Positions 26,171 to 34,165 of a stretch of 64,000 nucleotides of DNA are shown here, piece after piece. Position 1 is the stretch's first letter; each line of letters opens with the position of its first letter. The position numbers and the translations under genes were made by a program. This DNA is from Flavilitoribacter nigricans DSM 23189 = NBRC 102662. Lineage in GTDB: Bacteria > Bacteroidota > Bacteroidia > Chitinophagales > Saprospiraceae. A model generated the notes under the pieces. It did not search any database. It worked only from the letters and a program-made list of their open reading frames with translations, and was not told the origin of the DNA. The stretch covers positions 245,913-309,912 of the forward strand of contig NZ_PDUD01000023.1 in assembly GCF_002646595.1 (NCBI RefSeq), read 5' to 3'.

Positions 26171-27688
26171 TCACCGCCCACCCAACACCATCCGCCGGCT
26201 CTCAAAGACTTCCCCGTCAAGGATCAGGCTATACACATACGTACCCGTGCTGAGCGATCGCGTTTCCACATTGAGCAGCCCTTCTCCTTTTTCCCGGATG
26301 GGGATACGTTTCAGGACCTTCCCATCCGGGCCTGCGATCTGTATGAGGGCCTTTTCCACCCGCTCGGGAATAAAATACCGAATACGGGTAAGGCCGGTAA
26401 AAGGATTCGGCTCATTTTGGTGAAGTAAAGGCTGCGTGCCGGAGGCGGCATCTGCGCCCTCCAGCAGCACCTCCTGCGTATTCGGTCCTGTTGCCTTTTC
26501 CAAACGGGCTATGGCCGCCTCAATGTCCGACAGGCGTTTGCGCAGTTCCCGGTTCTCGGATTGCAGTGCCTGTACCTCAGCCTGTAACTTTTCCTTTTCC
26601 AGTGCTTCGGCAGCCCGCTCTTCCTGCAATTCCTGCAGGGCTTTCAGGGCCAGTACACCGGTTTTGGAATAATCCAGGGAAAGGTACATTTCACCCGCCC
26701 GGTTGGGAGCCAGTCGTACGATCTCCGGATATACTTTTGCCACATCCTGGGCGATCAGTCCGAGCGAGGGTTTGGCTTCCTGGTCGGCAGTGTATTCGAA
26801 AGTAGAAATATGTAAAGCGGGTAGCAGGGGTAACACCTTTTTGTATGGCCGGATATTTTTTTTGAGCCGTCGGTCGGAACCGGAATAGGTGCCGTTGGTG
26901 GCAATGACGGCCACCGGGGTGATACCACCGTTGTAGAAAAAATTGAATTCACCCTGAAAGAGCGACATCTCCCAGCTGACCGCACTGCCGGCCCGTTCCA
27001 TCCGGATACCGTATTCATCGCCGCCGTTCCGCGATTTTACATCCAACGGACGGATGGGGTTGGTGGTACCGATACCGACATCCCCGACATTGTCAATGAC
27101 CATTCGGGTGAAATTGCCGTTAGTCCGTAGTTGCAGGCCGTCGGCGGTAGATGCGTTGTTGTAGACGATCCCGCCTCTCTGCCCCGAACTTTCATCCCCA
27201 AACAAGAGGCCGCTTTCGGTATTGCTGCCCGTAAGTACCGTCAGGTAGCCGTTCCCTGAACTTTTTTCGAAGGCCGCAATCGTATTGGCATTAAAGTTGC
27301 CCACGCCTACCGTGCCCTCCCGCACCTGCAACTTCACATTCGGGGTTGTGGTACCAATTCCAACATCTCCGAGGTTGCTGATCGTCATTTTAGCCGCGTT
27401 GTTCGCTCCGAAGAAGATGCTACCGTTCTTGCGATTATACAGGTACATTTGATCTCCGGTCATGTAGAGATAGCCCCGGTAGTCCGTTCCGTTGTAGAAC
27501 GAAATAAACGGTGAGCTCCCATCCAGTCGGATGGATTCGAAATTGTCCCGGATGTGGAGGGAGACATTCTGGGCCGGATTATTTTCATTAATACCGATCT
27601 GGGTAGGTTTCAAAACTACCTGGGCGGATGCAGTTATTCCGGAATACAGCATGATGCCCAAACTTAACCGTAAAATAAGTCGTAACAT
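26171..27688 (-). CDS. T9SS-sorted protein with S74 intramolecular chaperone domain
   Basis: A 505-residue secreted protein. After a signal peptide (MLRLILRLSLGIMLYSGITA) it has tail-fibre-like beta segments with repeated VGIGTTTPN and VGIGTTNP motifs, as in Bacteroidetes surface proteins. The S74 domain begins at about residue 280 (SDRRLKKNIRPYKKVLPLLP, LGLIAQDVAKVYPEIV), which in phage tail spikes guides trimer folding and cuts itself off. A coiled coil (about 345-400) and a T9SS type A sorting domain (NEPNPFTGLTRIRYFIP, STGTYVYSLILDG) follow. In this arrangement the trimerised fibre could be attached to the cell surface. Whether the S74 domain self-cleaves here is not visible. Confidence 0.88.
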   Translation of the reverse strand: MLRLILRLSLGIMLYSGITASAQVVLKPTQIGINENNPAQNVSLHIRDNFESIRLDGSSPFISFYNGTDYRGYLYMTGDQMYLYNRKNGSIFFGANNAAKMTISNLGDVGIGTTTPNVKLQVREGTVGVGNFNANTIAAFEKSSGNGYLTVLTGSNTESGLLFGDESSGQRGGIVYNNASTADGLQLRTNGNFTRMVIDNVGDVGIGTTNPIRPLDVKSRNGGDEYGIRMERAGSAVSWEMSLFQGEFNFFYNGGITPVAVIATNGTYSGSDRRLKKNIRPYKKVLPLLPALHISTFEYTADQEAKPSLGLIAQDVAKVYPEIVRLAPNRAGEMYLSLDYSKTGVLALKALQELQEERAAEALEKEKLQAEVQALQSENRELRKRLSDIEAAIARLEKATGPNTQEVLLEGADAASGTQPLLHQNEPNPFTGLTRIRYFIPERVEKALIQIAGPDGKVLKRIPIREKGEGLLNVETRSLSTGTYVYSLILDGEVFESRRMVLGGR

Positions 27689-28306
27689 GGGTTGTGATTA
27701 TTGATGGGTTAGAAAGAAAAAAGGGCGCGGGAAATATCAGAAACAGCACTTGGTGGGAACCGGGGGGAAGGTATTGATTATAATGTTCCGTCAGCTTAGG
27801 ATGACACAATCGGGTTGTTCAGAAGCTCGGAGCCAAAACTTTGTCGGGATGGATCTATGCCGGCTGAGGGATCTTCTCACCCGTCGAATACCTATACCAG
27901 GGAACGCGATGCCAGCATATTTTCAAGATGGTAGTACAGTTGTGTAAGTACTTAAAATTACGGCTTATTCCTGAATTTATGCTGTTTTTAGGGTATGGAA
28001 AGCGAATCAGCCGGGACGCTGATTCGCTGTACAGGGAATTGGAATTGTAACTGATAGGAAATCAGTTTTTTAGAGGTTGTTTCAATTGTTTAAGTGTTCA
28101 GGTTTACACAATGGATCCTCTCTGATTGGTCCTAATAGCTTGTGCTTCGTGCATTCGGAGATTATCCATTGGTTTTATCACTCGTCATGAAGGCAACAAA
28201 ACGCCACATTGCATCCTTGTATTTACGTATGACGTGCAAGTACTTGCGTGAAGATTTGAAGCCTTCCAATGGTGGATCTATTTATAACTTCTGGCACCTA
28301 CTACCA
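27689..28306. other. Gene-free stretch with one hairpin
   Basis: About 620 bases without a supported gene. It contains an 11-bp stem (AGCGAATCAGC, GCTGATTCGCT) at 28,001-28,028 around a 6-base loop, without a T-run. The open stretch on the plus strand at 28,142-28,453 overlaps the end of the next gene and has no recognisable features. Confidence 0.5.
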
Positions 28307-28744
28307 TCACTCCTCCAGCGAAAAAGCGGTCAGCACAACATCCCAGTGAGCCAAAAGCAGTTCAAAGCGTTTTTGCTCTTCCTGTTTCAATTGTTCCTGA
28401 TCGGGATAGATGGATTGGGATATCTCCTTCCAGATCGCCATATTATACGCTGATTCCAGGTCTTTAAAAACGAAGCGGATCCGAAAATCCCAACGATCGG
28501 CTTCCTGGCTATGGAAGGGTGGTTTTTCCATTTCTACTTTCGTGATGTAGCCCAATTCCTGTACTTTTTTAACGATCGGGTAATGGTTCTTTTTGTAGAG
28601 CTCGAGAAACTCATCCTGATGTCCCCATTTGATGCGGTAGTAATTTTCTACAATGTAGGGCTGATCGGTCGTGTTGCCCGACTGCGCGCTGAGGGTGGTG
28701 GCCAGAAGCATAACGAAGACTGGCATCCAGATGCTTTTGTACAT
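28307..28744 (-). CDS. Secreted protein of unknown function
   Basis: A 145-residue protein with a signal peptide (MYKSIWMPVFVMLLATTLSA, cut before QSG). The mature part reads YIVENYYRIKWGHQDEFLEL and WDFRIRFVFKDLESAYNMAI. This strand-helix pattern with aromatic residues resembles small dimeric alpha-beta-barrel proteins. Similar short exported proteins occur in Bacteroidota and Acidobacteria, but I do not know a function. It stands alone, about 200 bases from the GAF-protein gene on the same strand. Confidence 0.75.
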   Translation of the reverse strand: MYKSIWMPVFVMLLATTLSAQSGNTTDQPYIVENYYRIKWGHQDEFLELYKKNHYPIVKKVQELGYITKVEMEKPPFHSQEADRWDFRIRFVFKDLESAYNMAIWKEISQSIYPDQEQLKQEEQKRFELLLAHWDVVLTAFSLEE

Positions 28745-28949
28745 AACGTATGGTGTTTTGATGGTTTATAATATATAGTTTGCCTCACTCCATCTTTAGC
28801 CCGATCAAAAAAGATCGCTCTCGAAAAATGGGCCGGGAGTCAGTAGGTCAATTCATATAGAAAAGCTACAATTTGCCGGATCTGCCATTCGGGGAGATGG
28901 CCAGATCGACACAAGTCTGGCGGATATTGACTCTCTGATTCAAATCAAC

Positions 28950-31319
28950 TTACTCGCCCAACGCCACCGCCAACCGAGCCGCCTTCAACCCCTGCACCCC
29001 CTGTAGTTCCTCCAAGTCAAAATACTCGATGGACGGCTCGATGTATTCGTGGGCCAGTAAGTACTCGAAGTAACGGGCGTACTCGGTGCGTTCTTTCTCC
29101 GAGGTGTAGATCACGGCAATTCGCTTGGGTTGGGTGATGCGTTCGTCGGTTCCTTTAATGACGGCTTTATCGATCCGTTTTTTCATGATCTCGTAGCGGA
29201 CATTGTAGGCACCGTCCACGTCGAATTGTTTCTCCTCGATCCGAAAGCGGATATTAACCGGAGCGCTGTGGACCAGGATCAGTTGGGTGATCGACAGGGG
29301 TACTTCCAGTTCGGGTTGTAGGTCTGCGATCTTACGGGCGATCTCGCAGGCAGCGATCAGTTGGTACAGGCGGAGATTCCGCAGGTAGATCGGAGAGAAG
29401 GGCCGATCTTTCACCAGCGACGGCCCAATGTAAATGTTGTACTCGACCCCATCGGTCTGGTATTTTTCAAAATAATGAGGAAAGATCCGTTGTAACTCCT
29501 GCTGATCCCGCAGCAGCGCATTGGAGATCGTTTCGTTGATCCGCTGCAGGCTCGATTCGTAGGCTGCCCGTTTCTGGTGCAGCAACTCGGTACCCGTTTC
29601 CGTACGCTCCATAAAGGACTGAAAGAGGGGCTGCAGTTCGGGGTAGGATGCGTGCAGGTGCCGAAACAGCGGGTTGACCTCCTCCCGTAGGAATTCCATG
29701 GCTTCGGATTCTTCGCCCGGTCCCATTCCTTCCTCGATCCGGCGGATCTTGCGCTCCAAGGTATAAGCCAGTTCCCGGTGGCTAACGAGCGGGAGGGAAT
29801 CCCGGGTCAGTTGCAGTATCCTGCCGGCCTCCTGCATATGCGCGATGAGATCGTCCCGGATCGAAGCGTTCCGCAACTCGGAAGAACCCCGGATGTCCGC
29901 GGCACCGTACAGCGGATAGACGCCCTCGAAGAGGATGGAGCCCGGTTCGGCGGGACGATTGCTCTGACGGTGGTCCAGGCTTTGGATGGCCGCCTCCCGG
30001 AAGCGCCATTCTACCGCCGGGTGAATGGCGGTATAGTTTTCTTTGATCGCTCTTTGTACCCGGTTTTCGAATCGTTCGCGGTTCTCGTGCGCCACCCGGG
30101 CGAAAAAGGGCAATACCCGTTTGAGTTTGTGTGAACTCAGATGATCGATGTCGCCGATATTCGGAGAGGTGATTTCCAGTATGCCGACCAAGCGCTCCTG
30201 GTAGTAAAGCGGGGATAGGATCCAGTTGCTGACCCCCATCTTCAGCAGGGCTTTTTCGATGCGGGAACCGGATGAATCACGGGCCAGATCTTCGATCAAG
30301 AGGTATTTGCCCTCCCGGATGGCCCGGCCGTAGGGAGAACGTTGAATGTCTTCCAGATTAAAATCCTTAGCCGACCTGATCAGCAGACTATTCCAGCCTT
30401 TATTGGTGGTTGTCCAGTTCAGTTGATTATCGCCCTGGAGGGTAGCAAGGCCGAGCCGGATATCCGGCAGCCGGAACAGGATACTGAGTTCCCGTTGCAG
30501 TTGCTCAAAACTCCCTTCGGTAATCCCGCCGCGTTGGTTCAGGGTGAGGCGTTCCAGTCTGGCGGTCGCCTCTTCTACCGTCACGTCAACCATATTGTAA
30601 AAATGGAGGCCGGTAAAGGTGAATTTCCGGGGCGGTAGATGTTGCATCCACAGGTCCAGGTTGTGGAAATTATCGACCAGGTGATCCAGGGTGTCCGGGG
30701 CCAGCTTCGGTAAGCGGCCCTTGTGTTCCAGGCGCATAAAGGGGCCATAACCATTGATCTTGTAGTAGCGATCCAGGCCGGTCTGGGGGTGCGGCAGGGC
30801 GATGATCTGCGGTTGATCAACGGTTAAGGGTAATTGGTAGAGTGTATTCAGGATGTATTTGTAGGCATAAAGCATTCGCCAGAACAGTGCCTGCCGGCGG
30901 GCTGTAGGCGAGGTGCCCTCCGGGAACAGGGAGGTTTGCTCCCCGATGAGGCGCTGGAAAGGTTGCGAAGTATAAAAGAAGTCTACCGAAAAAGGCTTAC
31001 TGACCGCCTTGATCTCGGGGTTTTTAGAAAAGGTTGGGAAAAACGGTCGCAACAGGAGTTCCAGGGACTCCCGGTGGGTTTCCAGGATCTTTAGGTCCAG
31101 GATGGGTTCCGCTAGTTCCGGGGTTTGGACAAAGTGCTCTTCGAGTAGGTCCAGCGGTACCGGTAGCATCTCTTGGGGCTGAGTAGCTTCCTGTCGCCAG
31201 TAGTCGATCAGGGGGCGGAAAGAAAGCAGGCTGCCGAACGGGAATTCATCGATATTCATGATGATCTCATCCGCTTGCGCAATGATCAAGGATTCTGATT
31301 TGGGAAGCATATTGGTCAT
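28950..31319 (-). CDS. Large GAF-domain protein
   Basis: A 789-residue cytoplasmic protein without membrane segments. A helical N-terminal region of about 250 residues precedes a GAF-like sensing domain at about 270-430 (RLGLATLQGDNQLNWTTTNK, KMGVSNWILSPLYYQERLVG). A long helical region follows with ERKIRRIEEGMGPGEESEAM and FPHYFEKYQTDGVEYNIYIG. The C-terminal about 60 residues form a receiver-like alpha/beta piece (RIAVIYTSEKERTEYARYFE). It has no kinase or DNA-binding domain, so it may act as a ligand-sensing scaffold. Proteins of this layout are found in Bacteroidetes genomes as GAF-domain proteins of unknown role. Confidence 0.75.
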   Translation of the reverse strand: MTNMLPKSESLIIAQADEIIMNIDEFPFGSLLSFRPLIDYWRQEATQPQEMLPVPLDLLEEHFVQTPELAEPILDLKILETHRESLELLLRPFFPTFSKNPEIKAVSKPFSVDFFYTSQPFQRLIGEQTSLFPEGTSPTARRQALFWRMLYAYKYILNTLYQLPLTVDQPQIIALPHPQTGLDRYYKINGYGPFMRLEHKGRLPKLAPDTLDHLVDNFHNLDLWMQHLPPRKFTFTGLHFYNMVDVTVEEATARLERLTLNQRGGITEGSFEQLQRELSILFRLPDIRLGLATLQGDNQLNWTTTNKGWNSLLIRSAKDFNLEDIQRSPYGRAIREGKYLLIEDLARDSSGSRIEKALLKMGVSNWILSPLYYQERLVGILEITSPNIGDIDHLSSHKLKRVLPFFARVAHENRERFENRVQRAIKENYTAIHPAVEWRFREAAIQSLDHRQSNRPAEPGSILFEGVYPLYGAADIRGSSELRNASIRDDLIAHMQEAGRILQLTRDSLPLVSHRELAYTLERKIRRIEEGMGPGEESEAMEFLREEVNPLFRHLHASYPELQPLFQSFMERTETGTELLHQKRAAYESSLQRINETISNALLRDQQELQRIFPHYFEKYQTDGVEYNIYIGPSLVKDRPFSPIYLRNLRLYQLIAACEIARKIADLQPELEVPLSITQLILVHSAPVNIRFRIEEKQFDVDGAYNVRYEIMKKRIDKAVIKGTDERITQPKRIAVIYTSEKERTEYARYFEYLLAHEYIEPSIEYFDLEELQGVQGLKAARLAVALGE

Positions 31320-31542
31320 GGTCCTGGTAATTATGGCTGTAATTAAAATTAAGACCTACACGACTAATGGGGAAGCGCTCGGAGTGGTTTGGCCGATTTG
31401 TGTTAATAAATGGCCGGATTGGTGGGCATGCGGCAGGCTCCCGGGTGGCAATATGCTGGGTTTATCAGATTAGGCTGCTCGATCTGAAGCTGGCCAACTA
31501 GTAGTGGGAGAAAAAAAAGCGATCTTCGGTGTATCAAAAAAA

Positions 31543-31578
31543 CATCCCGGATTTCGGCAATGGCCAAAATCCGGGATG
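31543..31578 (-). terminator. Rho-independent terminator after the hemoglobin gene
   Basis: CATCCCGGATTT and AAATCCGGGATG form a perfect 12-bp stem. On the minus strand it is followed by TTTTTTT. It lies about 90 bases after the stop of the truncated hemoglobin gene, whose transcript it should end. Confidence 0.8.
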
Positions 31579-31670
31579 GATCTAAAATGCAAATTCGTTG
31601 AAGCGGGAAGCCTCAGAATGAGATTTCCCCGCGCTGGCAAAGCCATACAAAGGCGTTCTCGTTAGTAGGT

Positions 31671-32219
31671 CTATTCCTGGACTACATCCGAACGGGAATC
31701 TTCCAAAATAACCCCGAGTTCGGCAATTAAATTGGCGGAAACATTATTCTGATTGGCACCGGTCACGATGGCAGCGATAAAGTTGTCAAAGTCACCATCA
31801 TCCGCTGTCATGGCCATGCGTGGATTCGTACTGGGATCGTGCGCGTCGGACATATTCATACCCGTGTAAGAAGCATTTTGCGCGCCGGCTTCCACACTGA
31901 GAAAATCGGTGAAGTTTTTACTGAGCGCGGCCAGATTGCTGGTATTACCACCGGACAATTCCGCCAGTAGGGGCGCAAAAAATCCCAATAAATCAGGATC
32001 GGCGGCAATTACAAAAATACTGCTGTCTACCACCGAGCGGATCGCCAGCCGTCCTTCTTCGATCATCTGACCGGGATTGGCGGGGTCACTGACCATCTCG
32101 GTACCACCGAGCCGTTCGTACAGGGTATCATCGCCCATGGAATCGTCGTCGTCATTCTTGCAGGCTGTCCACATCAGCACGGTGGCTAATAATACAACAG
32201 AAGCGAATCTAAATTTCAT
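31671..32219 (-). CDS. Lipoprotein truncated hemoglobin (group 1-like)
   Basis: A 182-residue protein with a lipoprotein signal (LATVLMWTAC, Cys at about residue 20) and a short acidic linker (KNDDDD). The globin part reads LYERLGG, AADPDLLGFFAPLLAELSGG, LSKNFTDFLSVEAGAQNASY, then the His of MSDAHDPST at the proximal-heme position and FDNFIAAIVTGANQNNV. This is the helix pattern of group 1 truncated hemoglobins, which bind heme, oxygen or NO. Membrane anchoring outside the cytoplasm is unusual for this family. An extra loop sits between LGGTEMV and VVDSS compared with canonical members. It is followed upstream by an HMA-like secreted protein on the same strand. Confidence 0.8.
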   Translation of the reverse strand: MKFRFASVVLLATVLMWTACKNDDDDSMGDDTLYERLGGTEMVSDPANPGQMIEEGRLAIRSVVDSSIFVIAADPDLLGFFAPLLAELSGGNTSNLAALSKNFTDFLSVEAGAQNASYTGMNMSDAHDPSTNPRMAMTADDGDFDNFIAAIVTGANQNNVSANLIAELGVILEDSRSDVVQE

Positions 32220-32269
32220 TGGTCCTTGAGTTTATAGGTGAAAGAATTAAAAGATTGTTTACTAGTCAA

Positions 32270-32695
32270 TTAGAGGGTGCGTCTCAGATAGGCGCCCATT
32301 CTAACGAAGATTGAATTTTGTCCGGTGACCGGACAGCTACTGCTATTTTTGGGAAGGTCCGGCAGAAAACGCTCCGCCTGAAAAGCAAATTTGTGCTGGA
32401 TTTTCTGGAGCACAGCGTCCGCCGATACGATCTTCGGATCGTGACTAAATACCACGATGCGATCCGGAACATTGAAATACGTTTGCTGTACGCCGGATAC
32501 GGCCAGAATAGCGCCCTTCACGCGCCTGGCGGAAAGCGAATCTATCGGCTCCTGAAAATCGATCCGGCTGAGTTGGATCTGCGGGCCGGTGGCGGCGATC
32601 GCTCCCGGCAAATGATAGAGGTAAGTGCCGAAGGACAGTAGGGCGATCGTTAGCAATAAAATAGTCCGGGTGCTTTTTTTTATGCGGGTCATCAT
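32270..32695 (-). CDS. Exported HMA-like protein lacking metal-binding cysteines
   Basis: A 141-residue protein with an N-terminal hydrophobic signal or anchor (TILLLTIALLSFGTYLY). Residues about 40-105 fit the ferredoxin-like HMA fold (VKGAILAVSGVQQTYFNVPD, RIVVFSHDP, SADAVLQKIQHKF). The CxxC metal site at the start of the first helix is replaced by DSLS, and only one Cys remains (SSSCPV). It therefore cannot bind copper the usual way. It ends 50 bases before the lipoprotein hemoglobin gene on the same strand, so the two may be one transcript. Function unknown; a structural or heme-related role is speculation. Confidence 0.65.
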   Translation of the reverse strand: MMTRIKKSTRTILLLTIALLSFGTYLYHLPGAIAATGPQIQLSRIDFQEPIDSLSARRVKGAILAVSGVQQTYFNVPDRIVVFSHDPKIVSADAVLQKIQHKFAFQAERFLPDLPKNSSSCPVTGQNSIFVRMGAYLRRTL

Positions 32696-33060
32696 GGCGT
32701 ATTACAGTTTTAAGTCGGTAGAATAAGATACAGTGGTCAGGGCTCTTCCGTATTCGGGAGGCATAATAAGCCTTTTAGGGCCCGGAAGCCACGCTCGTTG
32801 ATTAGATGACCCGGATTGTTGATTGGATAGGCAGTATTAGTGACTGGTACCGTTCGCAGTTATAAAAAAAAATTATCATACGGAGCGGTGATATTTCCGT
32901 ATCGATACACCCAAAGACCTATGGATCGCAATAAAACATGAGCTACCGTGGCTGCGGTCGGAAAATTATACCTGATCGGAAAAGCAGGAATTGATTTGAT
33001 AATCTAACTTTCTTGTTCCATAAAGTCGCTATCCTGGGAACCGCTAAGCTAAGATTTTGC
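32696..33060. other. Gene-free stretch between the HMA-like gene and the deacetylase
   Basis: About 365 bases. I see no gene or strong hairpin. It should hold the promoter for the HMA-like and hemoglobin genes. Confidence 0.4.
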
Positions 33061-33909
33061 TCAATCAAAAAGACTCTCCGAAACATCCGATGGCCCCACA
33101 AATTTGCGCAGATACACCACCTTATCCTGAGCCCGCTCTTCCATCCGTTCCCGCAGTCCTTCCAGCTGAAACTGACTTTTGTGGCAGGAAATGGCAGCAA
33201 AAGCCGCTTCGAAATCCTCGTCCGTATAGCTGATCTTTGTGGTGAGGTATTGCGGATCCACGCCCCGCAGCAATCGGGATTCCTCATCTTCGATCAGGTT
33301 GGAGGGCGTACCGTAATAGTAGAGCGTGGAAGGCTTTTCCCAGTCGCGGTTGAGAAACACGTTGGTGACCGTAGCGCCCGTCAGCCGGTGGTCCATGTGA
33401 TTGGAGCCGCCGTCCGGCCCCCAGGTCAGGAGCACGTCCGGTTGTATTTTCTCTACCAGTTCGAACATTTCCTTGAGAAAGGCGCGGACGTGCGGCATAT
33501 GCCCGTCGTAGCCTTCCGCGGCCCGAAACTGATCATGGTAATCCAGATGGATCAGTTCTACTCCGAGCTTATCGGCGGCACACTGCATTTCCGCTTTTCG
33601 AATAGCGACCAGGCCGTCTCCGGCTTCCAGACCGGAAAAATCATTCACCCCCAGCCGTCCGTCCGTAGCGATCACCACGTAGACTTTTACCCCTTCCCGA
33701 GCGTAGCGGGCCAGGATGGGCGCCACGGTCGATTCATCATCGGGATGGGCAAAAACGGCCATCAAGACCTTGCTGCTGAGATCCGTAACTGCCGACGGTA
33801 CGGGGGCCTCTTCCTGTGGCGCTTCGGCCGGAGTACATTGAGGCAGCCACGTTAAAGCTGCGATCAGGAGCCATAAAATTTTTCTGCTGGCGTTTTTCTG
33901 GAAAGGCAT
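33061..33909 (-). CDS. PIG-L-family deacetylase, lipoprotein
   Basis: A 282-residue protein with a lipoprotein-type signal (WLLIAALTWLPQC, Cys25). The PIG-L/LmbE zinc site AHPDDE is at residues 54-59, and the second His site is in SNHMDHRLTG. Family members remove acetyl groups from N-acetylglucosamine-containing substrates using zinc. Anchoring in the envelope suggests an extracytoplasmic sugar conjugate as substrate. Neighbours do not reveal the pathway. Confidence 0.88.
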   Translation of the reverse strand: MPFQKNASRKILWLLIAALTWLPQCTPAEAPQEEAPVPSAVTDLSSKVLMAVFAHPDDESTVAPILARYAREGVKVYVVIATDGRLGVNDFSGLEAGDGLVAIRKAEMQCAADKLGVELIHLDYHDQFRAAEGYDGHMPHVRAFLKEMFELVEKIQPDVLLTWGPDGGSNHMDHRLTGATVTNVFLNRDWEKPSTLYYYGTPSNLIEDEESRLLRGVDPQYLTTKISYTDEDFEAAFAAISCHKSQFQLEGLRERMEERAQDKVVYLRKFVGPSDVSESLFD

Positions 33910-34165
33910 AAGGCTTAATTTTTGGTCGATCGGTGGCCATCATCCACCGTAAAGTGATTTGCTCCTGATGGTTTTGAACCCTTAGGACTCAAACGACTTC
34001 CGTCAATAGGTCTGTATAAAAATAGCATTGAAAGGCGGTTATCCAAAACGGAACCCATATTCCAATAGTCGAAAAATAGGGGGACCGCTATTTTTTTGCA
34101 TCTTTAAGGAACTGATCCCATGTAAAATACCGCTTAATTACCCTACTTACTCAAATCACTCCGAC

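Noticed and set aside
28142..28453. Plus-strand frame before the small secreted protein
   Set aside because: It overlaps the end of the well-supported minus-strand gene and shows no domain or signal.
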